A DNA stretch of 64,000 bases from Pseudomonas sp. B33.4 (GTDB taxonomy: Bacteria; Pseudomonadota; Gammaproteobacteria; Pseudomonadales; Pseudomonadaceae). The first letter of the stretch is position 1, and the number at the start of each line of letters is the position of its first letter. The translations under genes and the position numbers were made by a program. Under the pieces are notes generated by a model. The model searched no databases. It was not told the origin of the DNA and worked only from the letters and a program-made list of their open reading frames with translations. The stretch is taken from positions 4,331,001 through 4,395,000 of the forward strand of contig NZ_CP140706.1 of NCBI RefSeq assembly GCF_034555375.1, written 5' to 3'. Shown piece by piece: positions 21,301 through 28,041 of the stretch.

Positions 21301-22841
21301 GTGGTGGTGCCGGTGAAACCGGTGTTGGCACCGCTGACGGTCAGGCTGCCCGTGCCGGTTTTGGTCAAGCCGCTGCTGCCGCTGATCAAGCCACCGAGGG
21401 TCAGTGCGCCGGTGCCGCTGGCGGTCAATGTGCCGCCGAGGCTGATGGCGTTGGCCAGGCTGATCGTGCCCGGGGCGCTCAATGTTGTCGCACTGGTGAC
21501 GTTGAGGCTGCCGGTGCTGAACGCCTGATTGTTGCCCAACTGCACCGTGCCGCCATTGAGCGTGGTGTTGCCCAGGTAAGTGTTGGCAGCGCTGAGGCTC
21601 AGTTGCCCGGAACCGACTTTGGTCAGACCGCCACTACCGGAAATCACCCCGCTCAGAGTCGTGGCGTTAGTGCCTTGCACCGTCACGCCGCCCGCCCCGA
21701 GGGAGATCAGGTTGCTGATGTTCAACCCGGCATTGCTGGCCTGCAGAATCCCGCCGTTGGAGGTGATCACCCCGCTGCCGAAGGTGGCGTTGTTGTTGAA
21801 CTGGGCGACACCGCCATTGAGCGTGGTCGCGCCGCTGACCAGTGGCCCCTGCAAAGTCCAGGTGCCACTGTTGAGGGTCAGGTTGTTGAAATTGACGTAG
21901 GTCGCGCTCGATGCGGTGCCGACACCGGTAGTGCCACCGCCGACGCCAACCGGGTTTTGCAGGATCAGGCTGTTGGTGCCGCCCGCGCCGCCATCCACTG
22001 TACCGGTCGGGGCGAAGGTCAAGTTGATATTGACCAGCCCCCCAAGGCCGACACTGATCTGCACGCCGTCACCGACCTGCACCGAAGAACCGGTCACTGC
22101 CGTGAAGGTGTTGGTGCTCGCCGCGCCCATCGACACGCCACCGGTAATCGCACCGGCGTTGGTGAAGGTATTGCCCGCCGCCGACGTTTCGAACGCGATC
22201 CGGCCATTGATCACACCGGTGCTGCTGTTGGTCATGTTGACTTGCGAGCCGCCGTAGACGCCGATCACCGGGGTATCGGCGAGGGTGATGCCACCGACCG
22301 ACAAACCGGTCGAGGTGATCGTGCCGTTGTTGGTGATGCTGGTGGTGCCGGCCGCCGCGTTGTTCACGCCGATCGCCAGGCCGTCGATGCTGGTCAGGTT
22401 GAGCCCGAGCAGCATGCCCGTACCACGGATGATGCCGCTGGCGTTGTTGAGCACGCTGACGGTGCTCGTTGCGCCGGTGCCGATGAATGCACCGCCGCTC
22501 AACACCGAGACCAGGCCAAGCAGCGCCGGATCAATCGTGCCGGAGTTGTTCAGCGAGATGTTCACCCCGGTCAGGTCCATCACATGGCCGCCGAGGGTCG
22601 CGTTCATCTGCGCGCCGCTGTTGACGTTGACCGTCAGGCCGTTGGTGGCACTGTTGAAATTGTTGAGAAACAGCGGCAGCGACGGCACGCCGGTACAGGT
22701 CACTGTCGAACCCGCCGTGGAGCACGTGGCCAACGCCGGTGCGCTGACGCCGCCGAACAACAGCCCGGCGACACTCAGATGCACAGCAAGGGAAAGTGGG
22801 GAAAAACGCGAAACGAGGGCGACACCAAACCTTGCTTCCAC
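12318..22841 (-). CDS. Giant autotransporter adhesin with beta-strand repeats
   Basis: The 3507-residue protein is a type Va secreted surface protein. It starts at a GTG preceded by AAGGAG six bases upstream. A long signal peptide ends near residue 38 (PALAT). The passenger holds dozens of autotransporter-associated beta-strand repeats, recognisable as LTKNGAANLTLSG followed by NTYSGGTTLNAGTL and ALGSGAL. Three larger modules each include a WDG/NWTD segment (near residues 1534, 2262 and 2780) followed by GTVTVNG and a fresh run of repeats. The C-terminal 12-strand barrel spans about 3230-3507 and ends in SFSLGF. Only a few cysteines occur, near the N-terminus and before the barrel. Adhesion or biofilm formation is the likely role. 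Long antisense frames in this region are by-products of its biased repeat codons. Confidence 0.95.
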   Translation of the reverse strand: MEARFGVALVSRFSPLSLAVHLSVAGLLFGGVSAPALATCSTAGSTVTCTGVPSLPLFLNNFNSATNGLTVNVNSGAQMNATLGGHVMDLTGVNISLNNSGTIDPALLGLVSVLSGGAFIGTGATSTVSVLNNASGIIRGTGMLLGLNLTSIDGLAIGVNNAAAGTTSITNNGTITSTGLSVGGITLADTPVIGVYGGSQVNMTNSSTGVINGRIAFETSAAGNTFTNAGAITGGVSMGAASTNTFTAVTGSSVQVGDGVQISVGLGGLVNINLTFAPTGTVDGGAGGTNSLILQNPVGVGGGTTGVGTASSATYVNFNNLTLNSGTWTLQGPLVSGATTLNGGVAQFNNNATFGSGVITSNGGILQASNAGLNISNLISLGAGGVTVQGTNATTLSGVISGSGGLTKVGSGQLSLSAANTYLGNTTLNGGTVQLGNNQAFSTGSLNVTSATTLSAPGTISLANAISLGGTLTASGTGALTLGGLISGSSGLTKTGTGSLTVSGANTGFTGTTTLSAGSLLVTNNNSLGSGALNTAAGTSLDSTTNVTLANNIAMTGALNVLGSNALSLGGVLSGTGGITKSGSASLTLSGNNTNSGNTLLNAGSLFVGSNTALGTGALNAAAGTTLDATTAVTLANAVALTGGVTIGGTQALGLSGIVSGTGNLIKNGTANLTLSGNNTFSGGTALNAGTLIVGSNTALGTGALTTAAGTTLDASSAVALTNAISLGGNLNVGGSANLTLGGIVSGSGGLTKNGAANLILNGANTFLGAIALNAGTITAGANAALGSGNITVGGVASLDSNSAVTLNNAVILNNSLGIGGSNALTLGGVISGASQLVKNGAANLTLNGTNTYSGGTTLNAGSLTVGNGAALGSGALSVEGAGTLNSSTAVTLNNNVILNANLTAGGANALTLGGVISGSNGLIKTGASSLTLTGNNTYIGTTALNAGSLIVGSSTALGTGTLNASNGTTLDASTAATLVNNVNLAGTLTVGGTNALTLGGVVAGIGGLTKNGAADLTLSGANTYFGNTALNTGKLIVGSNTALGSGTLNAAANTTLDANTAVSLNNAVALAGALNVGGTANMTLTGLVSGAGSLVKDGAANLILNAANNYLGGTTLNAGTLTVGNSSALGSGALTVAGAATLDSNSPLVSLNNAVALNAALTVGGTQNLTLGGVTSGTGQLIKNGAANLTLNGNNTFSGGTTLNAGTLTLGNANGLGSGALIVGGAATLDNSASFGIGNAITLNAGLTVAGNNDLSLNGIIDGAGSLTKNGLSDLALAGNNTFTGALNIVSGSVTTLNANALGNTSGVNISAGAGLNLGSNASLGALTGSGSVQLTGSNLLTVGSGDVTSTFDGDLSGSGGLVKIGTGTLSLTGINGITGNTAIDGGIVNLSGSLGSAQVNVNTGGTLTGTGSALGAVNINSGGHLALSSGNTLSASALTLGAGSNVDVALGTPSTASLMNVGGNLTLDGNLNVTDAGGFGVGVYRLFNYTGALTNLGLDVASVPVGYGLGDLVVQTGVANQINIQVSAPNVNIRYWDGSQTIANGVVDGGSGTWNAVGTNWTDANGLVNQPWAGDFAVFQGTAGTVTVNGTQAFTGMQFLTDGYNVVNGAAGQLTAVNGTGGTTALRVDPGVTATINANIDGSGILNKLDAGTLVLGGANTYTGGTQLDGGKIIVGSNTALGTGTLTANAGTQLDSNAAVTLANAATLNGNLTVVGSNALTLNGVIGGTGGLIKTGTANLTLGGNNAFLGPVALNAGGLILASNSALGSGTLNAAGGTTLDASTAVSVNNAVNLAGNLGIGGTADLTLAGTVNGAGSLSKNGAANLTLSGNNNFLGGTTLNAGTLTAGSNSALGLGNLTVAGASALDSNSALSLGNNVVLNANLSNTGSNDLTLAGVVSGAGGLIKNGASNLTLNGINTYSGGSTLNAGTLTLGNGASLGSGALTVAGASTLDNSAPLVLANNLNVNANLALAGNNNLTFGGVIAGAGTLTKNGLSDVTLSGNNTFSGTFDVASGSLTTLSGAALGNNATVNLAGGAALNLGASGSLASLTGSGTALIGTGNTLSLGGNNVSSTFAGILSGDGGLSKLGSGTLTLSGISDLTGDTNVNAGTLQVNGSMASGNVLVNNGGTLGGSGTLTGAVTVADGGHLAGVTGSTLSVSSLVFNGNSNFDVGLGTPVSGGGNALVSVGGNLTLDGTLNVSDIGGFGSGVYRLIDYTGGLTDNGMLFGTLPGSVTPGDLQLQTALANQINLLVTAPGVTVQFWDGNQLVANGSVEGGSGTWGTGTTNWTDVNGTTNQAWTNSFAVFQGAAGTVTVNGAQTITGMQFVTDGYSLVNGTAGSLNLVNGSLGNATVRVDPNATATIGVALNGSGTLGKYDTGTLVLNAANGYTGGTALNGGKIVVGNNAALGTGVLTAADGTALDSNAAVSLGNDVVVNGGLTVDGSNALTLGGVVSGSGSLIKAGASSLTLNGSNTYSGGTQLAGGSLILGNNSALSGAALNVTGNGTLDSTSALQLANAVNLGAQLTLAGNQNTTLIGAVTGTGSLLKNGAGDLVLSGANTYSGGTTLNGGTTRGDTSSLQGAIVNNATLTFEQNADGSYTGNLTGTGTLNKTGTGELLLTGNNSFTGNTSVQAGNLIVNGVLNSANVSVASGAGIGGGGQLGGAVQLADGATLAGGGTATPLSVGSLALSSGTHLDFSLGSATSSTTAVNVAGNLTLDGTLNISNAGGFGTGVYQLFSYGGSLTDNGLVYGSLPVSAANLTLQTAIANQINLLVQGTPGEVQFWNGGKTNPDGSIGGGSGVWGPGTNWTDPNGTQALASNGQFAVFGGQGGTVTVQGNQNFTGLQFLANGYSLTPGAGGSLTPVNGADGSLAPVRVNAGASAEISAPLVGTGGIEKLDSGTLVLSGANTYSGGTTVSGGTLVGNTTSLQGNILNNASLLFLQNFNGQFNGSLRGLGAMLKRGTGTLLLTGDNPFSGTVAVDQGVLQVGSLAARASLGGQVTVANGAGLSGNGSVGSVVNHGVVASGSEAGTLSVAGNLTNASDGVLALTVSSPTATPLAIGGTANLGGALQVNSLAPFTGNTTYSLITAGGGVNGTFSAADLPQYAFLNTALVYDTNAVDLVVSRNGNSFADVAATGNQFRTATALSNNGPAGAALQNEIVNLSVAGARNAFDSLSGEIHASTASAILEDSRYVRDAVNDRMRQPSCSAADDPRRALAPSDNQLSSNGCHGEMVGWARALGAWGESDGDSNAAKLDRNLSGFMLGTDKQLDDQWRVGMAAGYTRSDLDAHDRRSDATVESYHLAAYLNSQFDALAVRLGAAYSWHDIETKRNVSVGSYNDRLKANYDARSAQVFGEVGYTIEAGGIALEPFAGLAYVNYDTDKAKEKGGVGRLEADADQDITFSTLGVRAGKVITLANGGQFTPRAAIGWRHAFGDTKPDADLTFIDGGASFSTQGVPIAKDSAIVEAGVDFQISPTGKLGVGYSGQLSNDSNDHAMTISFSLGF

Positions 22842-23071
22842 GGGCTACTCCTTGTCGTGGCCAATTTCTTCCTTGAAAGCGTGCAAAGCCGTGCTTATTC
22901 CACACGCGAATCAAGACTGCGACGGTCATCACAAAACCGTTGATTGGGGACAAAGCTAGTAGACGCCCCGCCATGGGGCACGGATTAAATGGTGTTAATA
23001 CTTTAATACTAGAGGGGTCTGGAATCAGCGTTTCAGCCCGCAAGCGCTGGTCTTGAGGGCGATACAACACC

Positions 23072-23160
23072 TGTGGGAGCGAGCCTGCTCGCGAATGCGG
23101 TGGGTCAGCTGAGAACTATTTTTCTGATATTCAGCCTTCGCGAGCAGGCTCGCTCCCACA
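23072..23160. repeat. Palindromic REP doublet (TGTGGGAGCGAGCC family)
   Basis: Arms TGTGGGAGCGAGCCTGCTCG and complement, ends outward, enclose about 40 bases. It separates the divergent autotransporter and tsx genes. Confidence 0.95.
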
Positions 23161-23260
23161 GGGGGACCTCGGCTGTGCAAAACCGTACCTGACCGCCCTA
23201 TCAACAAATGCACTGAAACCTTCGAAATTTCAGCGCATTGAGAAAACTGGTACGCCTTGT

Positions 23261-23300
23261 GCAAACGTTTGCGTAACGTCGATACCAACGTTTTCGTAAC
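23261..23300 (+). promoter_or_regulatory. PurR/LacI-type operator pair upstream of tsx
   Basis: GCAAACGTTTGC at 23261-23272 is a perfect 12-base palindrome with the central CG typical of LacI-family operators and close to the PurR box. A diverged second copy (AACGTTTTCGTAAC, 23287-23300) follows, its AACGTT core about 23 bases after the first; both are followed by CGTAAC. They lie 55-94 bases before the tsx start. Nucleoside- or purine-responsive repression is inferred. Confidence 0.6.
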
Positions 23301-23354
23301 AAAACCGTACAAGCCCACGGAACACGGGCCTCGATCCGCAAAAAAGGACTTTGA

Positions 23355-24314
23355 ATGCACGCCGCCTCGCCTTTTCGCGCCCCATTTGCGCGCACGTTTG
23401 CTGTTTCCTTGCTACTGACCGGCGTTACCGGACTTCTCAGCCAAAGCGCTCTGGCACAACCGGCGCCCGCCGAAGAATCCGCCCAGGGCGAAGCCCTCAG
23501 CCCCGAAGCCAGCCCGCCAAAAAAAGGCGCATACCTGTCGGACTGGTACAACCAGGACCTGATGTTGATTGGCAGCAAGGACATCAGCTTCGGCCCGCAA
23601 CCGGCCGACGATATCTATCTGGAATACGAGTATTTCGGCCGCAAAGGTCCGTTCGAACTGTACGGCTATGTCGACATTCCGAAGATCTTCAACATCGGCA
23701 ACAGCCACGACAAAGGTGTGTGGGATCACGGCTCGCCAGTGTTCATGGAACACGAACCGCGTATCTCCATTGATTACCTCGCTGGCCGCAGCCTGGCCAT
23801 CGGTCCGTTCAAGGAGTGGTACGTCGCGTTCGACTGGATCTACGACCACGGCAGCCGCAAAGAGAACCGCGCCAATACGCTCTACAGCGGTTTCGGTACC
23901 GACATCGATACGCACTCGCGGGTCAATCTGTCGGCCAACCTCTATGGTCGCTACCAGTGGGAAAACTACGGTGCGAGCAATGAATATTCGTGGGACGGCT
24001 ACCGCGCACAACTCAAGTACATCGTGCCGATCGACAAATTCAGCAACGGCGCGTCACTGACTTACATCGGCTTCACCAACTTCGATTTCGGCTCGGACAT
24101 CCACAAGGACAACCCGGCGCGCACCGCCAACGCGACCGTGGCGACCAACGTGCTGCTCTACTCGTTCACCCATTTGCGCTTCACGTTGGTGGGACGTTAT
24201 TTCCACAACGGCGGCAACTGGGAAGACGGCAGCGAGCTGAATTTTGGCGACGGCAATTTCCGCGCGCGTTCGAACGGCTGGGGTTACTACGCCGGCGTCG
24301 GTTATCAGTTCTGA
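23355..24314 (+). CDS. tsx: Nucleoside-specific outer-membrane channel Tsx
   Basis: This 319-residue outer-membrane protein forms a 12-strand channel for nucleosides. The signal peptide ends near residue 34 (ALAQP). A short Ala/Glu/Pro linker follows. Family hallmarks of E. coli Tsx are clear: YLEYEYFGRKGPFELYGY, HGSPVFMEHEPRISID, FKEWYVAFDWIYDHG, GTDIDTHSRV and SYTYIGFTNFDFGSD-like segments, with a terminal phenylalanine in GVGYQF. It is followed 15 bases later by the NUP-family gene, so the two form an operon. Control by the upstream LacI-type operator is likely. Confidence 0.93.
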   Translation: MHAASPFRAPFARTFAVSLLLTGVTGLLSQSALAQPAPAEESAQGEALSPEASPPKKGAYLSDWYNQDLMLIGSKDISFGPQPADDIYLEYEYFGRKGPFELYGYVDIPKIFNIGNSHDKGVWDHGSPVFMEHEPRISIDYLAGRSLAIGPFKEWYVAFDWIYDHGSRKENRANTLYSGFGTDIDTHSRVNLSANLYGRYQWENYGASNEYSWDGYRAQLKYIVPIDKFSNGASLTYIGFTNFDFGSDIHKDNPARTANATVATNVLLYSFTHLRFTLVGRYFHNGGNWEDGSELNFGDGNFRARSNGWGYYAGVGYQF

Positions 24315-24329
24315 ATCAAGGAGTTTTCC

Positions 24330-25352
24330 ATGCAAGCAATGATGCGTTTGACCCTGGCCGGTTTGGCCCTGCTCTCCTCCACCGCGTGGGCCGCCGAGGC
24401 ACCGATCCAGCCGAAAGTCATGCTGATCACCATGTTCGCCCCCGAGGCACAGCACTGGATCGACCGCCTGGAGTTGAAACAGGAAATCCGCGTGCCGGGC
24501 CTGTCCGCCGAGTATCCGAGCATCCGCTGCAACGCGCAGCAGGTGTGCCTGTTGACCACCGGCATGGGCCAGACCAACGCAGCCGCGTCGACTTTGGCGC
24601 TGGCCTTGTCGCCGAAATTCGACCTGCGCAAAAGCTACTTCTTGATCGCTGGCATCGCCGGCATCAGCCCGAAACACGGGACCATCGGCACCGCCGCGTG
24701 GGCGCATTATCTGGTGGAGTTCGGCACGCAATGGGAGATCGATTCGCGCGATGCGCCATCGAGCTGGCCGACTGGCTATCTGGGCATCAACACCAAGGGG
24801 CCGAACGAAAAACCACCGCTGGATTACAAGACTGAAGTGTTCGAACTCAACCCGGCGTTGCAAGCCAAAGCCTTCGCCCTGAGCCACAAGGTCGAGTTGA
24901 GCGAGAGCAAGGAATCTGCCGCGTGGCGCCTGAAATATCCGTCGGCCCCGGCCAATCAACCACCGGTGGTGACCCGCTGCGACACGCTGGCCGGCAACAC
25001 CTGGTTTTCCGGCACGCGCCTGAGCGAACGGGCCGAGGTCTGGACCAAACTGCTGACCGACAACAAGGGCGAATACTGCACGACGCAGCAGGAAGACAAC
25101 TCGACTTATGAGGCGCTGCTGCGTGCCAGTCGCGAAGGTCTGGTCGATGTACAACGCCTGGCCGTGGTCCGTGCCGGGTCCGACTTTGATCGCCCGGAGC
25201 CGGGCGGCAGTGAAGTGGATAACCTGCTCAAGTACGCTGATCAGGGCGGTTTTGTGCCAGCGCTGGAGAATCTTTATCGCGCGGGTAATCCTCTGGTGCA
25301 GGACATCCTCAAGCATTGGTCGGCATGGGAAAAAGGCGTCCCGCAATCCTGA
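24330..25352 (+). CDS. Purine nucleoside permease (NUP) family protein
   Basis: This 340-residue protein has an AAGGAG ribosome-binding site and a cleavable signal peptide ending WAAEA (about 22), so it is periplasmic or secreted. MFAPEAQHWIDRL, LLTTGMGQTNAAAST and IAGIAGISPKHGTIGTA are typical of the NUP family named after a fungal purine nucleoside permease. The family has no multi-span membrane topology and its fold resembles purine nucleoside phosphorylases, with GIAGI near the base/ribose site. A periplasmic nucleoside-binding or nucleoside-cleaving role is therefore more plausible than transport. It is co-transcribed with tsx, which would deliver the nucleosides. Confidence 0.88.
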   Translation: MQAMMRLTLAGLALLSSTAWAAEAPIQPKVMLITMFAPEAQHWIDRLELKQEIRVPGLSAEYPSIRCNAQQVCLLTTGMGQTNAAASTLALALSPKFDLRKSYFLIAGIAGISPKHGTIGTAAWAHYLVEFGTQWEIDSRDAPSSWPTGYLGINTKGPNEKPPLDYKTEVFELNPALQAKAFALSHKVELSESKESAAWRLKYPSAPANQPPVVTRCDTLAGNTWFSGTRLSERAEVWTKLLTDNKGEYCTTQQEDNSTYEALLRASREGLVDVQRLAVVRAGSDFDRPEPGGSEVDNLLKYADQGGFVPALENLYRAGNPLVQDILKHWSAWEKGVPQS

Positions 25353-25369
25353 GCCCGACACCGATCTAC

Positions 25370-25458
25370 TGTAGGAGTGAGCCTGCTCGCGATAGCGGTG
25401 TGTCAGTTTAATCATGAGTGACTGACACACCGCTATCGCGAGCAGGCTCACTCCTACA
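25370..25458. repeat. Palindromic REP doublet (TGTAGGAGTGAGCC family)
   Basis: Arms TGTAGGAGTGAGCCTGCTCG...GTGTGTCAG and complement surround a short loop. It lies between the convergent NUP-family and oxidoreductase genes. Confidence 0.95.
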
Positions 25459-25474
25459 AGGGTTTTGCGGTGTG

Positions 25475-26431
25475 TCAGGGGATAAGGATGACCTTGTCGC
25501 CACTGCCTTGATTGACGTCGGCGTAGCGCGCCAGGCCATCAGCCAGCGGCGCCTCGACCAACCCTTGCGGCAACGGCAGCGAGCCTTCATCAAAGAACCG
25601 CCCGAACTGCTCGAGCATCGCCGCGCAAGCTTCAACGCCATACAGCAGCGAATTGATCCCGACCACCGATCCGCCCTTGCGATACAAGGCCAGCGCCGGC
25701 AGTTGCACATGCCCGTCCACCGGCGCAGCGATGATCGCGATCCGCCCAAACGTGGCCAATGCCGCCACCGACGCCGGCAGCCAGAAACCGGTGGTGTCGA
25801 AGATCACATCGGCGCCGCCGCGATATACCGCGTTGACCTGCGCGCCGAGGTCTTCCGACTTATCCAGCTGAATCGTCTGATAACCCTGCGCTTGCAGCTC
25901 CGCCACCTGCTCCGGGCGTCGCGCGGCTGCCAGCAACCGCGCGCCACGCACTTTCGCCAGGGCCAATGCTGCGGTTGCCACCGCCCCACCGCCGATCACC
26001 AGCAAACGCGTGTCGGCCGTTACAAGGCTGCGTTCCAAAGCATCCCACGCCGTGGTGTACGGCACGCCGAGGCTGGCGGCCTGGGTGAAACTCAGGTGCG
26101 AAGGTTTGTGCGCCACGCCATTGGCCGGCAGTTTGACGAACCCGGCGTGGGTGCCATCGGCGAAAAAGCCCAGCTCACGGCCGGTGCCCCAGACTTCCTG
26201 ACCGATCAACGCCTGCGGCCCTTCCACGACGACGCCGGCAAAATCCCGACCGGGAATTCGCGGTAGCGTGGTGTAGGGGAAACGCCCGAGCACGTTCTTC
26301 ACGTCGCTGGGGTTCAGTCCGGCAGCCTTGATCTGCACCAGCACTTCGTCAGCGCCGGGTGCCGGGGTCGGCACCTCGACGTAGCGCAGGGAAGACAGGT
26401 CGCCGGTTTTATCGAATTGCAGTGCTTTCAT
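25475..26431 (-). CDS. Zinc-type alcohol dehydrogenase / quinone oxidoreductase family protein
   Basis: A soluble MDR-superfamily protein of about 318 residues starting at MKALQFDK. The GroES-like N-terminal domain contains AAGLNPSDVKNVLGRFP and RIPGRDFAGVV. The NAD(P)H-binding Rossmann part has LLVIGGGAVATAALALAK near 150. The zinc-ligand cysteines of true alcohol dehydrogenases are not seen, so it is closer to quinone oxidoreductases. An alternative start four codons upstream (MDVP) lacks a ribosome-binding site too. It follows the XapX gene by 29 bases, in the same direction. Substrate unknown. Confidence 0.85.
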   Translation of the reverse strand: MKALQFDKTGDLSSLRYVEVPTPAPGADEVLVQIKAAGLNPSDVKNVLGRFPYTTLPRIPGRDFAGVVVEGPQALIGQEVWGTGRELGFFADGTHAGFVKLPANGVAHKPSHLSFTQAASLGVPYTTAWDALERSLVTADTRLLVIGGGAVATAALALAKVRGARLLAAARRPEQVAELQAQGYQTIQLDKSEDLGAQVNAVYRGGADVIFDTTGFWLPASVAALATFGRIAIIAAPVDGHVQLPALALYRKGGSVVGINSLLYGVEACAAMLEQFGRFFDEGSLPLPQGLVEAPLADGLARYADVNQGSGDKVILIP

Positions 26432-26460
26432 GGGGACATCCATCGAAGAAGAAAAGGAAC

Positions 26461-26634
26461 TCAGGACAACCAACCGGCGACCAGTTGCCGGCCCATCGGC
26501 CACAACTGCTCACCGGCCAGCATGCCAAGCAAACCGACCAGCGCGATGGCTGGTGGCGCCGGAGAGCGAAACTCCAGCGCGCCGTACAACAGGCCGACGC
26601 CCAGACCGATGGCCAGCGAGATCAGGTAGTTCAT
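26461..26634 (-). CDS. XapX domain small membrane protein
   Basis: This 57-residue protein has two hydrophobic helices (about 2-17 and 29-45) and the sequence LISLAIGLGVGLLYGALEFRSPAPPAIALVGLLGMLAGE, which matches the XapX (DUF1427) family of small inner-membrane proteins. Function is unknown. It starts the apparent two-gene operon with the oxidoreductase, and an AraC regulator lies about 220 bases upstream in the same orientation. Confidence 0.82.
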   Translation of the reverse strand: MNYLISLAIGLGVGLLYGALEFRSPAPPAIALVGLLGMLAGEQLWPMGRQLVAGWLS

Positions 26635-26748
26635 GGGGAGGAACTCCGCCGTTTGAAGGGAATGGGCAGAGTCTAGGGAATCGGCAGGGACGGTATCGGC
26701 CAAGCACTTCTGAATTTCGGACAAACCTTTGGAGCCAACACAGTCCAT

Positions 26749-26837
26749 TGTGGGAGTGAGCCTGCTCGCGATAGCGGTGTGTCAGCTGATGCATAGTTGA
26801 ATGACACACCGCTATCGCGAGCAGGCTCACTCCTACA
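26749..26837. repeat. Palindromic REP doublet, hybrid left end
   Basis: The left arm starts TGTGGGAGTGAGCC and the right arm ends in the complement of TGTAGGAGTGAGCC, so one arm carries the G variant and the other the A variant. Otherwise it matches the 25370 copy. Confidence 0.93.
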
Positions 26838-26855
26838 GGTCTTAGGCCAGTCTGA

Positions 26856-27638
26856 TCATCCGCTGTGAGTCATGAATTGTGAGGGCGCCACGCCCAATTC
26901 ACGGCGGAACATGTCGCTGAAACTGCTGGGCGAATAGCCGAGCTCCCGGGCAATCACACTCACCGCCACACCCTGAATCAACGCCGCCACCGCCGTCGCC
27001 AGTTGCACCTGCCGCCGCCACTCGGCGAAGCCCATGCCGAGGCTGTCCTTGAACAACCGCGCCAACGTGCGCACGCTGGCGCCGGCATTTTCCGCATGCT
27101 GCTCGAACGCAATCTCCAGCGACGGCGCCGCCATCACTGCCTGACACAGATTCATCAAGCGCCGGTCGGAGTCATCCGGCATCGGGATCTTCAACTGCGA
27201 ACGCCTGGCGCGTTTCAGCTCCAGCAAGGCCAAGCCGACCAGCGCTTCGTAATACTCTGGATTGCCGCTGTCGCCCTGCTCCACCAGCCCGACGATCAAC
27301 TCACGCAGCAAACCGCCGACCTCGATGACCTGCACCGTCTGATCCAGAGTGGCCGCCAATGCCGGGCGCAGGTAGATATTGCGCATCTGCAGATCCGACA
27401 CCACCCGAATCCCGTGCGGCACGCCTGGCGGCAACCACACCGCCCGCTGCGGCGGCACCACCAGCGCTTCGTGGGGTGTCTCGACCCACATCACCCCGCT
27501 CATCGCATACAGCAACTGGCCCCAGACATGCTCATGCGGTTCGATAAACAACCCTCGCGGATAGGTCCGTGCCAACGGTTGCACAGGCACATCGGTATCA
27601 CTCAGATCAGGGGGTGCGGCAAGGGCCATGGCGAGCAT
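26856..27638 (-). CDS. AraC family transcriptional regulator with cupin sensor domain
   Basis: This 260-residue regulator has an N-terminal cupin-like AraC-binding domain (LFIEPHEHVWGQLLYAMSGVMWV, then VPPQRAVWLPPGVPHG) and two C-terminal helix-turn-helix motifs (ASVRTLARLFKDSLGMGFAEWRR and VSVIARELGYSPSSFSDMFRRELGVAP). A second possible start lies three codons in. It could govern the XapX-oxidoreductase genes downstream in the same orientation, an inference from proximity. Confidence 0.9.
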   Translation of the reverse strand: MLAMALAAPPDLSDTDVPVQPLARTYPRGLFIEPHEHVWGQLLYAMSGVMWVETPHEALVVPPQRAVWLPPGVPHGIRVVSDLQMRNIYLRPALAATLDQTVQVIEVGGLLRELIVGLVEQGDSGNPEYYEALVGLALLELKRARRSQLKIPMPDDSDRRLMNLCQAVMAAPSLEIAFEQHAENAGASVRTLARLFKDSLGMGFAEWRRQVQLATAVAALIQGVAVSVIARELGYSPSSFSDMFRRELGVAPSQFMTHSG

Positions 27639-27774
27639 TCATCGGGGTTGACGGAAATCCCATGGTAACCAGTGCGTCATAGCGTCGCCAACGATAGATA
27701 CCGTCGGACAATCCGAATGAATTTTCCCGGCGCACCGCGATCCCTCTATTACCACAGGGAGGAATACGGGCTTT

Positions 27775-28002
27775 ATGAACAACGCAAAACTCTACGTCAT
27801 CGAATACACCCTTCACGGCACGCCCAAGTCGTTCATTATCCGCTCGGACAAGATGGACAATACCGAGGCGTGGCACTGGGCGAGCTGCGACGCCGGCGTT
27901 GGTCGCATCCCGCGCTTTGGCCGTGAAAAAGTACAGAAAACCAGCAAGCCGATGGCGGAAAAATTCGGCGTCGAAAATGTGGTCTGGCGACCGACCAGCT
28001 AA
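27775..28002 (+). CDS. Small conserved Pseudomonas protein (DUF6555-like)
   Basis: A 75-residue soluble protein of unknown function. The sequence KLYVIEYTLHGTPKSFI, AWHWASCDAGVGRIP and a basic C-terminal half (REKVQKTSKPMAEKFG) match what I recall of the DUF6555 family of short Pseudomonas proteins. A strong GGGAGGAA ribosome-binding site precedes the start. It is followed 39 bases later by another small gene. Confidence 0.7.
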   Translation: MNNAKLYVIEYTLHGTPKSFIIRSDKMDNTEAWHWASCDAGVGRIPRFGREKVQKTSKPMAEKFGVENVVWRPTS

Positions 28003-28041
28003 GCTCTGCCCAGCGATCGGCATCATTCGGGGGAATGCACC

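Larger units (their letters stand above)
22842..23354. other. Divergent intergenic region upstream of autotransporter and tsx
   Basis: This 513-base gap contains a REP doublet (23072-23160), an A/T-rich stretch with two TTAATACT units at about 22995-23010 that could hold the autotransporter promoter, and the LacI-type operator before tsx. No credible frame is present. Confidence 0.6.
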
